From Typhlomys cinereus (Eukaryota > Chordata > Mammalia > Rodentia > Platacanthomyidae), in NCBI GenBank assembly GCA_023101885.1, contig JALPQD010000247.1, positions 3,318,230 to 3,382,229 of the forward strand: a stretch of DNA of 64,000 bases. Reading direction: 5' to 3'. The translations under genes and the position numbers were made by a program. Shown here piece after piece: positions 11,476 through 24,058 of the stretch (the first letter of the stretch is position 1; each line of letters starts with the position of its first letter). The notes under the pieces were generated by a model. The model was not told the origin of the DNA. It saw only the letters and a list, made by a program, of their open reading frames with translations, and did no database searches.

Positions 11476-12764
11476 GGGCCGAACATTCACTACACACCTA
11501 AGAAGAGACCAGGGTGGACTGGAAGACAGTCTGACTTTACAGTCTACAGTTCCAACTGTCCCAGAAACACAGAGAAGAAGCAACAACCATGCCTGGGAGC
11601 AGGAGTAAGGCATCCCAGAAGCGGGTACATCTGAGCCGGGCACACCAGGATGAAGACGAGTTCCACAGGCAGAAAGCGTGAGGAAGGATGGGCTTGGGTA
11701 TGGGCTCCGTAAGTATCAAAAGAAGATACATCCAGGGACCAGAGAGAAGGGACATGGCTGCGCACTGGGTGTGGAGCAAAGGAGCAGGAAGCGGGAGGGT
11801 GCATGTGACCAGAACTCGCAGAGTCTTACAAACCGTGCTAAAGAGTTTGACATTAGTCAAGGGGCAGCACCACTGCGGAAACAGGATGTCACCAACGGGT
11901 GGGTATTTGTGAGTGAAATTTTAGATGCAGCGTGTGTGCATGTGTGGGCGCTGAAGTAGGGGCAGAAAGATCGGTTGGGAGGCCCTGGTGATAATCCACG
12001 GGAGAGGAGGTGTTATAACACCGTGAGCAAAACCGGAAGCACCACATTCCCACATTCTTTTGGACAATACTTGTGCTAGTCTAGAACTGGCCTCGTCGGC
12101 TTCAGGGAAAGGAGCCGGCTCATGTGTCTGTGTAGACTGGAGAGCAGCCTGACTAGAAGAAACAATGCTCACAGAAGGCCTGATGTGGGTATGAAAACAG
12201 ACTGGTGGCTGTTTTCTCTCAATGGAATTCGTGCACCAGAGCCAGGAAAATAGGGTACAGCACAGCCATGAGTTTCAGACACCCACCACCTCCAAGATGC
12301 ACGGACATGACACACAATGCCTCTAGCAGTCCACACTGCCCATTCTTACTCAGATCTAGATCTGGGAGAATGGAAGCTGGGGGGATTAGCAAACCCTGCT
12401 GGCTGCTCTGTTAGACTATGTAGTCCTCTCCACTGTCTGCCTTCTCCAGTGCTGTGGAAGCCAGAGCTGAGTCCCCGGCTGCGACAGGAGGCAGAAACAG
12501 GGAAAATGGGAGATGCCTCTCTAGTGTAAGAGCTTAATTACACTGACACACAGGAACAAACACATGCACAGACAAAGAAACTGGAAGTTAATTTTTCTCT
12601 CCAACAGCTATTTGGAAGCTCATTAATGTGGGTCCAGGTGGCATTTCTGTTGCAAAAGGCATGATTAAGAACTTAGACCTTGAAAATAAGACTTTGAAAA
12701 GATCAACCTAAGGACAAGAACTCAGAGGTTGGAAAGTGCTAATACGAGAACACAGTCAGGGCCT

Positions 12765-13072
12765 GGGCTGACTTTTCTGTCAGAACCAGGGGAGGGTTTT
12801 ATAACTTTGGGCAAGCTCCTGCCTCCCAAGCAGAAGGTCCTGAATTCAGACCCCTCCCCATCCCACGGAAAAACACCAGGCGGAAATTGTGGCCTGTACT
12901 TCAGTCCTGAAAGGCGGAGCCTAGGAAACTCCAGAGCAAGGCAAAGAGGAAAGTAGCATAATCCAGGATGATTTCTGATTTTACACTTGGGCCTCCACAG
13001 ATACACAGAAACCTCTAATACACACAGACACACACAGAGAAACATATGCCAAAAAATTCACAAAAATAAAAA

Positions 13073-13108
<36 letters not shown>
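12765..13108 (+). mobile_element. tRNA-derived SINE, diverged, CA tail
   Basis: Contains cctcccaagcagaaggtcct, gaattcagacccc, caggcggaaattgtggcctg and a terminal (CA)n at 13074-13108. The head is diverged. Confidence 0.7.
13074..13108 (+). repeat. (CA)n microsatellite
   Basis: A pure CA run at the 3' end of a SINE. Confidence 0.95.
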
Positions 13109-13114
<6 letters not shown>

Positions 13115-13659
13115 TACATAATACATATTCATGGAAAAGTTCAATTTTCCTGGGAAGATGACAGCTCCTTTTTTATCAGATTCTTTCAGGTTCTATGGTT
13201 CTCAAAAGATGAACAGTTCTAGACCCTAGCTTCTTAAACTGACAGTCACATATCCCCTATATGGCACTGCATAACTGAATGCGGGGATCCTGCAAAAACC
13301 TGGCAAAAGGAAAAGGTTTCTGAATATGCAGTGACCAAGTTAGTTCAAAATCCAACACATAGCAAATCCAAGTGCTTCTGGTAGAGCTCACCCACATGGC
13401 TCCTCTATAAACATAATAGTTTAATTATGGAAAGCAAAGAATTTAAAATATTTTCCTACTGTCAGTCTTCAGTGCGTAAGTATCAAAGTGACATATCTAT
13501 AAATTGCATTGCACTATTATGTTTGGTTTTAAAAATTCTGTTTAAAGCAAAGATAACTATCAGCAGAGCTGACAGTCAACCCACAAAATGGGGGAATCTT
13601 TGCCAGCTGTATTTTAGACAAGTTGTTAATATGCAGAATATTTAAAGAATTAAAAATAA

Positions 13660-13850
13660 GTTGGATGAGAGGACTCAGCTTGCGAAAAGTCTGTTGATCT
13701 GAGTTTGAGCCTTAGAACCCACATACAGGTGGATGGAGGGAACCAGATCCACATAGTTGTCGTCTAACCCCCACATGTGTGCCAGGGTATGCATATCCTC
13801 ATGCACACGCACATACACACACGATAATAGCAAATAAATATTTTCTAAAG
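13660..13850 (+). mobile_element. tRNA-derived SINE (B2-superfamily-like)
   Basis: A diverged head with gatctgagtttgagcctta, then a CA-rich region and an AATAAATATTTT tail ending near 13850, next to the L1 at 13855. Confidence 0.6.
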
Positions 13851-13854
13851 AACT

Positions 13855-14700
13855 AGACACCAAGAAACAAAATCTGACAATCAATAAGTGGTCCAGTAAG
13901 ATGAACAGACAGTTCTTAAAAGAAACACAAATAACCAACAAGTAAAAGTGGTGTTCAAATACTTAGCTCTCAGGAAAATGCATAGTAAGACTACTTTGAG
14001 ATTGCATCTCACCCCAGTCACAATAGCCATCATGAAGAAAACAAATGACAAAAATATTACTGGCAAGGATATGGGGAAAGAGTCACTCTTACTCACTGCT
14101 ACGGAAAGTATAAACAAGTGATGCTACTATAGAAATCAGTGTGAATGTTTCTCATAAAAGTTCAAAATAGCAATACCATATGATCCGGCTCTACCAGTCC
14201 TGGACTTATATGGAATATCCATTTTAATTGCAGCTGTATCCCCAATAACAAGGAAATGAAATCAGTCTAATGTCAATCAATAGAGTAATGGAAAATTAAG
14301 ATATGGTACACAAACACAATAGAATTTTATTTAGTCTTAAAGAAGAATAAGATTTGTAGGAAAACAGATGACTCTGGAAAATACTATGTTAAGCATGGTA
14401 ATCCAGGCTCAGAAAGACAAATGTCATATGTTCTCTCCCACATGTGTTCATGTATAAGTATGGGTGTAGGTCATGAAACTAGAAAGGGAACCACAAAAAG
14501 AGAAAAATGAGGTATTGATAAAGGAAAAAGAATAAAATGCACATGACACAGAAGCAGAAAAAGAGGCTACATGAGAAGGGAAAAGAGAAAAACAATAAAA
14601 TACACATGACACAGAAGCAGAAAAAGAGGCTATATGAGAAGGGGAAAGGATGAAGCAGTGTTGACAAGGAAAAACAAGGGAAAGCAAACTCTGTTGGAAA
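13855..14700 (+). mobile_element. L1 3' end (ORF2 tail and 3' UTR), diverged
   Basis: Recognisable sense L1 sequence: the block around 13990-14050 (cacaatagccatcatgaag, ggcaaggatatggggaaag) and the following region are typical of the ORF2 end and 3' UTR. It is broken by many stops and indels. Its 3' part contains a 63-bp tandem duplication (14531-14593 and 14594-14656). Confidence 0.75.
14531..14656 (+). repeat. 63-bp tandem duplication in L1 3' UTR
   Basis: Two copies with a 63-bp period: aataaaatgcacatgacaca begins at 14531 and aataaaatacacatgacaca at 14594, both continuing gaagcagaaaaagaggct. Confidence 0.9.
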
Positions 14701-15084
14701 ATCCTATCATTAAACCTTGCTCACTTGGAAAATAATAAAATATTTTCAAATTGCTGTTTGAGTTGCCAACTTGAATATCATTTAAAAATGTTAAATGAAT
14801 TTTGTCTTGATATTAGGACAGTACTTCCAAAGATTTCTGAAATGAGCCTAAATAGACTTCTACAATTTTGTATTATGTACCTATTGACAATTATAAAATC
14901 AAAATATCAATGAACTCTGGAAAACACTGAAGATGTTTTATGTCTTGCAGTATCAAACATTGAACCACAATTTAATTCTTTATATAAAATTAAACATGTA
15001 CGTCCATCCATCCCATTAGTATACAAATTTCCTTTTGTCTTTAAGAAATAATAAAATGACATGTATACACCAAAATTCTCTTTA

Positions 15085-15290
15085 AAATACGCTTGGGGGT
15101 GTAGTTCAGCAGGGAGAGTGCTTGTCTAGTCCTGGGTTCAGCCTCCAGCCAGTACTGTGGTGGAACACTCCTGCAATCCTACTCTTGTAAAGTGGGGGCA
15201 GGAGGATCAGAAGTCCAAAGCATCCTTGGCTACATAGTACCTGGAGGATCAGCCTGGTCTACAGACGCTGACCTCAAAAAGAAAAAAAAA
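15085..15290 (+). mobile_element. Dimeric ID-B1-like SINE
   Basis: Head gcttgggggtgtagttcagc with a tRNA-like gggttcagcct, then a B1-like half (tcctgcaatcctactcttgt, gcaggaggatcagaagtcc) and an A-run. Confidence 0.65.
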
Positions 15291-15715
15291 AAAAACTTGC
15301 TTTAAAATATGACTTCATGACATTATCAGTAAATGTCTGATTCACTACCTTATTCATGTATGTGTATAACCAGGACCATGTAAGAATTTCTCAAGAAAAA
15401 AAAAAAAAGCAGTCAAGTAAAAAAAGTTTTCAAAGTCTTAAGATAGCAGGACAGAAGGGGACTTTTTCGTGCTTCTTTGGATAATTCTGAAATTTCTGCC
15501 TTTTCTACATTAAGTACTTAAAATTTCAATAAGCAAGAAAACAGTGAGTTAAAAGAAAAGCTAAGGGCTCAAAACAGTTATTTTCTGGGAAAGTTCCCTT
15601 GCAGTAAATTAAGACACATATACAAGTCATATACTTGTGAAATCCATCTTACTATTTCTTACAAGCCAGCAGAAATAACTACCAAATTAAGACAGCTTAA
15701 AAGAGGCCCTAAAAG

Positions 15716-15922
15716 CTTATGGAAATGCCACTGGGTTCTTATATGTCATCGGAGAGGAGGACCCAGTGGAGAGTTAGGCGTACACAATAAAGGACTCTCT
15801 GGGAATTGGGGGGGAGGCACTGGGGGAAGGGGAGGGGGAGGAGGGGGAGAGGGAGGGAACTGGTAAAAAATTTTAAAATGTATAATTAAATTTTTAATAA
15901 AAAAATAAAAATAAAAAAATAA
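15716..15922 (+). mobile_element. Short 5'-truncated L1 3' end with 17-bp target duplication
   Basis: About 200 bp of the same L1 3' UTR as at 7310-7526, sharing catcggagaggaggaccca and the G-rich tract, and ending in a long A/AAT-rich tail. The target duplication aaaagaggccctaaaag is perfect over 17 bp at 15699-15715 and 15923-15939, so this is a clean and fairly recent insertion. Confidence 0.88.
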
Positions 15923-15954
15923 AAAAGAGGCCCTAAAAGATGGCAGTCGTCAGT

Positions 15955-16085
15955 ATAGCATGCTAAGTTCTATGAATGTTATTTTATTTAATATTTAATT
16001 CTTACAACAATTCCTGGGAGTACATGATTATTACTGTCATTTTACAAATTATAGAATCGACATTTCAAGAATAATTTATACATAA
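15955..16085 (-). mobile_element. MIR fragment, antisense
   Basis: Blocks ctaagttctatgaatgttat, cttacaacaattcctgggag and gtcattttacaaattataga match a reversed MIR. Confidence 0.6.
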
Positions 16086-17389
16086 AGGAGAGAGAAAGAC
16101 CTGGAATCTGAAACCGACCTAACCTAGACCTTTGTCATTTCTAATAAATCCTTCCATAATTTGATTCTGACTCTGTCCAACAGCCTTGATAAAAGGACTC
16201 AAATTATTGGTTAAAACTCCAAGGACATAACACCTAGCAAGCAAAACCCAAGAAGACTGGGACCTTGTCCAGCTTATTTTTTCAAGCTAGCTTCATCACA
16301 TAACAAAGAACTTGGCATAAACAAATGCTTAGAAATTATGTGTTACACTGAGAACAAAGGGGAAAGCATGGCTTTCTCTTAACTCATAATTCCATAAATT
16401 GCAGTTATTCCCAAGGGACAGAAACCATCAAAGTGTCATATGTGGCCAATGTCTATCTAGGCCAGGTATTTTGAGATTCTTGGTCATCAAAGGCAAACCA
16501 GATAAGAGCCAGTGGGTCATGCATTCAAAAAGACTTGAGAGATTGGAAATAGTCTGGCAACAGAGAAAAGGGGTTTTAATGAGAAGGAGGGGATAGAATT
16601 AGGAGGGATTAAGTTAAGAAAATACCATAATTTGCCATATTCATGTATGAAACACTGAAAGGATTTTTAAAAAAGAGGAAAAAAGTAACAAGGAAATAAA
16701 AGTCTGCACTGATTTGCAAAAGTAGCAAGGAAGTATTTATCCAAACAGAAGCATAGGAAAGTCAAAATCCATTGCAAGAGAGCAGTAGGCTGCAGGAATG
16801 AGGATAATCAAGGGCCCCAGGTTCTTGCCTGGGGTCAGCTGGTTGTGGAGTCTGTAAGGGAAGGAGGGACTGGTTATCGGAGAGAATGTTTAGAGTGGTT
16901 CACTTTTTGATTGGTAAATTAGATCGTCTGAGCATTTTTCCTACAGCACATATGCCTTCCACTGTACATCTGCTTTTAATCATGTATTCCCAGTTATACA
17001 CAGAACAGGCAGGGAAATTTTCCTGAAAGGTTACCTGACAGTGTACATTTTAGCCTTGTTGCTTATGCACCCAAAGCTAATTCAAGCCTGTATCAGTTCC
17101 TCTGTTCCTTGCACCTAGATATATTAGGGATTTATTTGAACAGAAACTGTTTTAAGTTTGACAGTTACTAGGGGAAGAGAAGGATATGTATATAGACTCA
17201 TGTTTAAAGAAGAGTGTGTGTGCACAGTACATGCAGGTTAAGGACCTACCTAACCTACCAAACTCATTCCTAGAAGAGGGAGATGTGCTTGACCAAAGCT
17301 AAATGGAGGTCCCAGGTTTCTAAGCCTTTTCCTATGCTTATCCCAAGAAGTATGGTCTTTTTTTTTTTTTTTTTTTTTTTTTAAGGGAG

Positions 17390-17465
17390 GGGTGGGATCT
17401 CAAGTAATTCATGCTGGCCTCAAATTCTTGATCTTCCTGCCTATCTCCCAGGTGCTGGGATAACA
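17390..17465 (-). mobile_element. B1-like SINE fragment, antisense, with T-run
   Basis: The T-run 17359-17382, then gctggcctcaaattcttgat and ctcccaggtgctgggataac: a reversed B1 half. A young SINE inserted directly beyond it. Confidence 0.65.
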
Positions 17466-17477
17466 GATAAAGTATCA

Positions 17478-17774
17478 GGGGGCTGAAGAGGTGGTTCAGG
17501 GATTAAGCCTCTGCCTTGCAGGCAGAAGGTCCTGAGTTCGGATCCTAGACCCCACATATAGATGCCGGGCGGAAGTGGGGGCAGCTTGCGTTTCCGGTCC
17601 TGATAGGGCGGAGCCTGTGAATCCCGGGGCAGAGCAAACAAGGAGAAGGTGGAGGTATCCATGGTGGTTCCCGAATTCGCCCGTGGTTCTACACACATAC
17701 ACACACAAACACACACATGCACACACATACATGCGCACACACACACATGCACAATTGAATAAATAATAAAAAAA
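17478..17774 (+). mobile_element. Young tRNA-derived SINE, full length, with target duplication
   Basis: Same family as 2054-2331. The target duplication agataaagtatca is perfect at 17465-17477 and 17775-17787. The body carries tggtggttcccgaattcgcc, and the tail is (CA)-rich followed by AATAAATAATAAAA. Confidence 0.9.
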
Positions 17775-18502
17775 AGATAAAGTATCAACACTCCAGATTA
17801 GGAACTCAGTCATTGTTAACCTCTAATAGTGTGATCAAATGTTTCTAAGGAAACAGAAAATGAACCCTATAAGTCTTCCCATATCTACGATCATATGATC
17901 ATATCTTTTCATATCAAGAGCCTTCTTCTGTTTTTCCATTTTCTGCTTCTCATATGTTAACATGCATGTCCTGATTCTCCAAACATGTTAGGGGAGATAA
18001 TTGTTCACTCAACTAGCACTTATCAAATGTGCCCCACGCCCTAGGCTCTCAGGATATAAGCATCAACGAGCCATCACCTTACCCTCACTGAGATTAGTCT
18101 GGTGATGACGGTGGGGGTCAGAGGCAAACACAGAGAAAGAGAAACAATCAAATACACAATTGCAAAACCACTCACTGATCCAAAGGAATCATGGTTAATC
18201 AGGAAAGAAGCAAGAATGGAGAAGTGTATTCCAGAGAGAGGATGAATATTACATACAAAGATCTGGAAGGATAAATGTGGCCTATCAGGAAACCAGGAGG
18301 TTCAATCTGGATGGAGTTAAATGCAGGAAAAGGGACCGCATGAAATGATCTTTAGCCCGAAATTCTTGCACCGTGCAGCCGTTACACAAAGTGATGAGCA
18401 CACAAGATCTAGGGTAGTTACAGCTACTCAGAAAAGAAGCAAGAATGGGGGAAAGAGTGAGAATAATGTATTCCAGGGTGACACCTGGATGAAATGGTCT
18501 GA

Positions 18503-18890
18503 AAGTGGGATGGGGAGATCACTCAGCATTAAAGCACTAGTAACCAAAAGGACCAGAGTTCAGATCACCAAATCTCAGATACAAATGCTAGGTGGCATTC
18601 TAATAAATGTGGCGACCTGTCTGTAATTCCATTCTTGCAAGATGAAACCTGGGAATCCCCAGAGCAAGCCGGATCGCCCTAAGAGAGAAATCTGAGTTTT
18701 ATTAGCGACCCAGACTCAGAAGAGTAAGGTAGAAGGGTATAGAGATTGATTCCCCATCTCGACCTTGGGCTTCCACACACATATGCACACATGCCTAATA
18801 TACATATGCCTTCACACACATAAACACACACATGCCCCTACAAATACACACACAAACACACGAAAATGGGAAGAAAAGGGGGAAAAAAGC
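18503..18890 (+). mobile_element. tRNA-derived SINE, diverged
   Basis: Head gtgggatggggagatcactc, ccagagttcagatcacc and a later ggcttccacacacatatgca tail follow the older SINE plan. Confidence 0.6.
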
Positions 18891-19919
18891 CTGAAGTAAG
18901 GAAGAATATGGCCTATCTGGAAAACTATGAAATTCAGCAAAGGTGTATCAGATTTTTTTTTTGAGATTACTCCAGGGTGAAAGGTGGTTGGGATTAAAAG
19001 GGGGGGGGGGACAAAGTAAGGTGAACAAATAGAAAACTCTGGCAAAATACCAGTCAAGAGATGCCAGTATTCCGGATTAAAGAATTGTCTTAAAATTAAA
19101 GTTACCAAGCTCTCTACCTTTGGGCCTTCGAGTTACAATCAAGGAGAGCCACAGACAGCCCAAGAAAGCAATCAACCCACGCCGTTACCAGGTCAACTCT
19201 TAGTCCTAGCCCTGGAAAGCCAACTAAGTGTATAACTGAGACCTTTTTAGGTGAAAAACTGTCAAAAAAGGAACAGAAGGGAAGAGACTCACTCAGCTTG
19301 AGCAGTGAAAGAAAAAAAAAATAACACAAAAGACTTAAGAAGTCTGCAAATATCCCTGGCTCATCTTTCAGGTCAGTCCAGTCTTACTATTGTGGAAATA
19401 AAGGCTTCGGAATGAGAAAGAAACGGTAGATTTGCTGGCAGGTCTCTGCAGAACATAACCCACCAATCTCTCTACAAATCCTTTTGTCTTTAAAGAGAAG
19501 AAAAAGAAGGCACAAGAGTGTTTATGTTACTGAATTCTTTCCTGTGCCTAACTAAAATGTTCTCTCCTGTAATTCTGTCTTGTGCACCAGGCAGAAAGAA
19601 AATAGGAAAACCTTATCTTCCCTATATGATCTTTCATGGAATTACAGTAGAATTCTCAGTCTTCATCCATCGGAGTCCTAATCGCGCCTTGCCTTCTCAT
19701 TTGGCCTGAGCTCAGTACTGAGGCTTACATTCAATGTTACGGTCACTAACAAAAAGAAATACTCTGCCCCACTTTGAATCCTAGCCAATTCTTGGTTCCT
19801 TTAATGCCATAAAATGGGGCCTGTTTTTAACATAACTAGTGAAGATATGTAGGTCAGAGATCCCTGAACTAAAATACTTGCAGGACTTAACAACAGAGTA
19901 AGGGCATGACAAAATTGGG

Positions 19920-20195
19920 GATGGCTGTAGCTGGGGAGATGGCTCGGGGAGTTGAAACCTTTAAGTCACAAACAAAAGGATCTGAATTTGGATCCCCAAA
20001 TCCTATGCAAAAATTCCCAGCAAAAACAGCAGTGGCCTGCACTAAAAAGGCAGAAAGAGAGGTTTGGATCCCCCAAAGTAAAACATTAAGGAAGTAGAGT
20101 AATCCAGAATGATTCCCAATGTCACCGTTGGACTCTTACAGGCACACACACTCAAGTGCCTTTTTCTACACACACGCACATGTACACGCACATGT
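19920..20195 (+). mobile_element. tRNA-derived SINE, diverged
   Basis: Head tagctggggagatggctcgg, B-box-like gaatttggatcccc, body agcagtggcctgcact and aatccagaatgattcccaat, then a CA-rich tail. Confidence 0.7.
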
Positions 20196-20884
20196 CCTAA
20201 GAGCTGTGTCCTAGGCCTGAGGGTGGAGGTGCTTCATAGAGGGGATGCAGGAGTAGTTTTGAGCCTTCCACACTCACACTAGATCATTCACTCAGTCCAT
20301 GCTGAAAGCAATAGAGACTTCAGGCTGACTGCCCACCCCAGCTCCTCCGGCAGGCGGGGTGGACTGGGATACTCTGGAAGGCACTCAGACCTCATTTCAC
20401 AGTGTGAGTTACAAGTTTTTGTGGGTAGGAAGTGGTCAAAGGATGTGGAGCTAGTATACCAGACAATGAAAACATAAAACAAAATCACCGAAGCTTGACT
20501 TCCACTCAGAGGAAAGCTTTTCCTTCACCTTGACTCTGCTCACAGAAATAGGCTTAAGTGAACTGGGCCCTTTCAGGATGAACTGTACGAATTTAATAAG
20601 TAGAATACAATCTGCCCAAGAATTTCCTGCTCCAGGAATCCATTTTAAAGATATGATTAAGAATATAAATAAAGATGCCCATTACAGCATTTGTGTGAAC
20701 AGAAAAATGTGAGGAAGAACTGCGATTTCCAGCAAACAAGGAAATGAATTTTCAAGTAGGATACATGCGATCGAATCTGATGAAGCTATTGAAATCAGGA
20801 TGTAGATATGACTTCACTGACAGGAAAAGATATTAAAAGACATAATTCCTGATTCGACGAAACAAAAAAATGTTGGCGTCATGT

Positions 20885-21150
20885 GCTGTTGTATGTGTAT
20901 CTGTACAAAAGGACACTTCAATGTGTGTTCCCGTGGAGGTCCAAGGGGCACAATGAGAATCATCTTGGATTGCTCTACCTTTATTGCTTTGCGGTGGGTT
21001 TTCCCGGGCTCTACCTTCCAAGACTGGAATTAAAGACTGCTGCCAAGTCCACCAGGCATTTTTTTTAATGTGGGATCTGGAGATCTGAACTCAGGTCCTT
21101 TTGTTTGTGATTCAAATGCTTTCAACCCTTGACCTAGCTCCCCAGCCCCA
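20885..21150 (-). mobile_element. tRNA-derived SINE, antisense
   Basis: Ends tagctccccagcccc (reverse head) and contains atcttggattgctctacctt and tctggagatctgaactcagg, the reverse complement of the older subfamily body. Confidence 0.75.
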
Positions 21151-21803
21151 ACTAAATACATTTTTATTGGACACTTATTATATAAAAGGTCATGACAGAA
21201 AATGAGTTAAAAGATATAGTTTTTATCCTCACAATGGGAAATCAGAGTGGTCATAGAAAGCCCTATTGAGGAAATGATGTTGCACAAGAGCTAGAATGAA
21301 AAAGGAAAGGGGAAAAAAATCCCAGAAACAATGAATGGCAACTTAGAAAAATGTAATATATGCATCAAAAAGAGTATTCAAATACATATACGAGTTTATT
21401 CATGTTGAAAATATACTTTGTATTGATGACATATATAAATATGAATATAAATATAAACATTGCTCTACATGTTGAACTCCACATCATTTATTCACTTACT
21501 CTCATTTTCTGCTTGTTTATTTGTTTCTGTAACTAATATACATGAAGAATGTTGAAATGAATGGACAAAAAAATGAATGAATGAAAGGGGGATAGCAGCC
21601 AGATGAAGCAGAGGTCTGGCCTGGGTATCACATTAGACTGCTTTCTTCTCTTGACCTTTCCTACCTATCAAGCACTGGAATCGAATTTCCATTTACCCCA
21701 GAGGCAAGTTCATTGGCAAAAAGTAGAGCCAACGGTTCAATTCCAAACAGATTTCTCTTTATATAGTGAGCTTTCCAAACCACATGCACAAAGAGTGACT
21801 GAC

Positions 21804-21872
21804 ATATATATACATATATGTATATATATATATGTGTGTATATATAGGTATACATATATAGATATATATGTA
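21804..21872. repeat. TA/CATA-rich low-complexity tract
   Basis: Alternating tatata/catata sequence with many short palindromes. It can form hairpins, but nothing suggests a function. Confidence 0.85.
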
Positions 21873-22059
21873 AGTTGCAGCTATATTAACATTGGAGACA
21901 AGATAAATTATTCTGAAAGATAGAAAAAAGAAATAAAAATCTCGCAGAACTAGATCTCAAAAATCATTCCAAAGGGAATATGGCTCAAGATTTGTAGGTG
22001 TTGAGACAGGCTAGTTTTTCAAGCTACATCATTAAACTTCTTTTTTTGATGTTTGTTTG

Positions 22060-22063
22060 TTTT

Positions 22064-22103
<40 letters not shown>

Positions 22104-22322
22104 CATGTGTGTGTGCAAAAAGGTATACAAGAGAGCACTTGTAACATCAGAATCATCTTGATTATTCTATCTCCTTAATATTTGCTCTGGGGTTCCCAGA
22201 CTCCCCCTCCAGGGCCAGAATTGCAGGCCACTGTCATTTCTGCTCAGCGTTTTTATATGGTATCCCAGGTTCTGTTCCTTGTGAGGCAAAGGCTTTTAAC
22301 CCTTGGCTGTCTCCCCAGCCCC
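22060..22322 (-). mobile_element. tRNA-derived SINE, antisense, long TG tail
   Basis: Tail (TG)n at 22065-22100, then atcatcttgattattctatc, gcaggccactgtcatttctg and the reverse head gctgtctccccagcccc. Older subfamily. Confidence 0.75.
22065..22100 (+). repeat. (TG)n microsatellite
   Basis: A pure TG run forming the reversed tail of an antisense SINE. Confidence 0.95.
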
Positions 22323-22829
22323 ATTATGGAACTTCTGTCTTGGCTGCAGAAACATAACGATATTCAGTCCACATAAGCAGAGGCACAACTCTAAGCCAAG
22401 CCTCATGAGCTAGGAGGGTACACATGTGAGGAATTCTCCCAGCGCAATTCCAAGGCCCTCCTCCCCACAAGGACTACTCTTCCTTGGTTATGCACAATAT
22501 TAGGAAAGAATTAGAGTCTCTTCAGCGAAAATTCACCACCTGGAAAGCTTGTGTTCATTCTCTCAGTTCTGACCTCTCCACCGCCTTTCGTGGTTGTACT
22601 GCATACTTGACATTGACACTGAGGAGACACATTTCCCACATACTCAAAGCTCACAATGAAGTGCAAGAGACCTTCTGTTCACTCACATAAAAATACTTGC
22701 ATCCTATGTACTAGGCAGTCAAGATACAGTAACAAACAAGTCTAAGGAGGTCTCTAGCTACAGAGGATTTTAGAACAGAAATAGGAAAAACACAGACTAC
22801 CAACCGAGATTATTTTCAGATAATGATAT

Positions 22830-23020
22830 TTTATTATCTGTTTTGCCTGCGTAAGCGTGGGTATGCATGTGTGTATGAGTGTATCAGAGGATACTGTGTA
22901 TGCCTGAAGAGATCCAAGAGTGACGCTCTACCTTCTTATTGCTTTGTTCTGCAGTTTCCCAGGGTTCTGCATTCCAGGGTCAGAAGTGCAGGCTGCTGCC
23001 ATTTCTGCCCAATGATGCTT
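22830..23020 (-). mobile_element. tRNA-derived SINE fragment, antisense
   Basis: Contains gcgtgggtatgcatgtgtgt and then ttattgctttgttctgcagt and gcaggctgctgccatttctg, but lacks the tRNA-like head. Truncated copy of the older subfamily. Confidence 0.6.
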
Positions 23021-23951
23021 TATTTCTAAAGACAGAATTGAGCTATAGGATAGAAAGAGGCTTAGTGTGAGGGGTCCTCTCTGCAGGGGAGACATGCAGA
23101 GCATAAGGAGCAGCCAGGGCACAAGCTCTGAAGACACCAGGACACAGACCACAATGCACAATGTACCAAAACAGCATGGAAGGACACCTGACTAGGCTTG
23201 GCTCTCACAAGCCCAGATGGCCTCCTCCATCGGCAGTGATTTATAGGCCACTACATGTCGCTGGTATGGGGAGGTGCTGGCAGGAGCTATAACAAAGTTT
23301 AGCCTGTGGTTTTCAGGGAATTCAGCCCAGACATTAACATATGTGCGATAGTTAGACAAAGCAGGCTACTTGTTTCCAGCAAACTTGGCAAAGATGCCGG
23401 ATATCTGGAAGATATTGATTATTCCTCTCTCACCCTCCCTTCCAACCCACCATCATTCTTCCAAATTTCCACACTGTTATAAAGATGGCAGGAGGCAAGC
23501 CCCTGGCTAGAAGAAAAGGCCAGGGAAGGCCAGAGTGTGGGAGAATACTGAGCCAGCAGTCAAGAAGCCAATCCTACTCACTCAGTCTGCCCTCCAGCAA
23601 GATTTCTCCCTTCTCTGTGCTGCAGGCCTTCTCATTTGCAAAATGAGAACTTAGGAGGTCTGACCATGAGCCCAGAAATGTACGGACCAGCCTCCCACAT
23701 AGTTAGAGAATATACAGAAGGTTGAGAGCTAATGAGCTGTATGAATCTATCTCTTGCCTTCTCATGGAGAACAAGGGACTACACGTCCAGCTGGCCTCAC
23801 CCAAGTTCTGCTTCTCTCAAGTTCTCCATGGCACAGAGCTAAGAGCAGAGAAGCTCCCCAGAATAGGTTTCACAGCCTGCGCTTTCCTTCCTCCCCACAC
23901 GCCACCACCCTCAGTACTCTCCCAGGATCAAAGCGCACCCCCTCAGCATAC

Positions 23952-24058
23952 CTGTGAACATTGCACAAAAGTAGGGGCTGCAGGCTGCCAGGACCACACG
24001 GTGGGCTTCTATCTCGACATCTTCTGCCACAATCATCACGTCACACAACTGCTGCTTA
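23952..24058 (-). CDS. KLHL3: KLHL3 exon 3: N-terminal BTB domain
   Basis: This 107-nt exon supplies the last base of Ser45, residues 46-80, and the first base of Gly81. It reads [19 protein letters not shown] and continues [16 protein letters not shown]. The LCDV and [12 protein letters not shown] blocks are hallmark BTB/POZ motifs. Ala77 and Met78, both mutated in human Gordon syndrome (A77E, M78V, from memory), are wild type. The acceptor is cttgcag before TAAGCAG and the donor is TTCACAG followed by gtatgc. The only difference from the human protein that I can recall in this exon is Gln48 where human has Leu. It lies in phase with exons 2 and 4. Confidence 0.96.

Larger units (their letters stand above)
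10811..23951 (-). other. KLHL3: KLHL3 intron 3
   Basis: About 13.1 kb. It contains tRNA-derived SINEs (about 11156, 12765, 13660, 17478, 18503, 19920, 20885, 22060, 22830), an L1 3' end at about 13855-14700, a short L1 insertion at 15716-15922, a dimeric ID/B1-like SINE at 15085-15290, MIRs at about 11340 and 15955, and a T-run at 17359-17382. The stretches 11480-12700, 14700-15080, 16680-17330, 21150-21790 and 23030-23950 appear unique or too diverged to assign. Confidence 0.8.

Noticed and set aside
21804..21872. TATA-box cluster / promoter
   Set aside because: Low-complexity TA/CATA microsatellite with no CpG island or transcript evidence.
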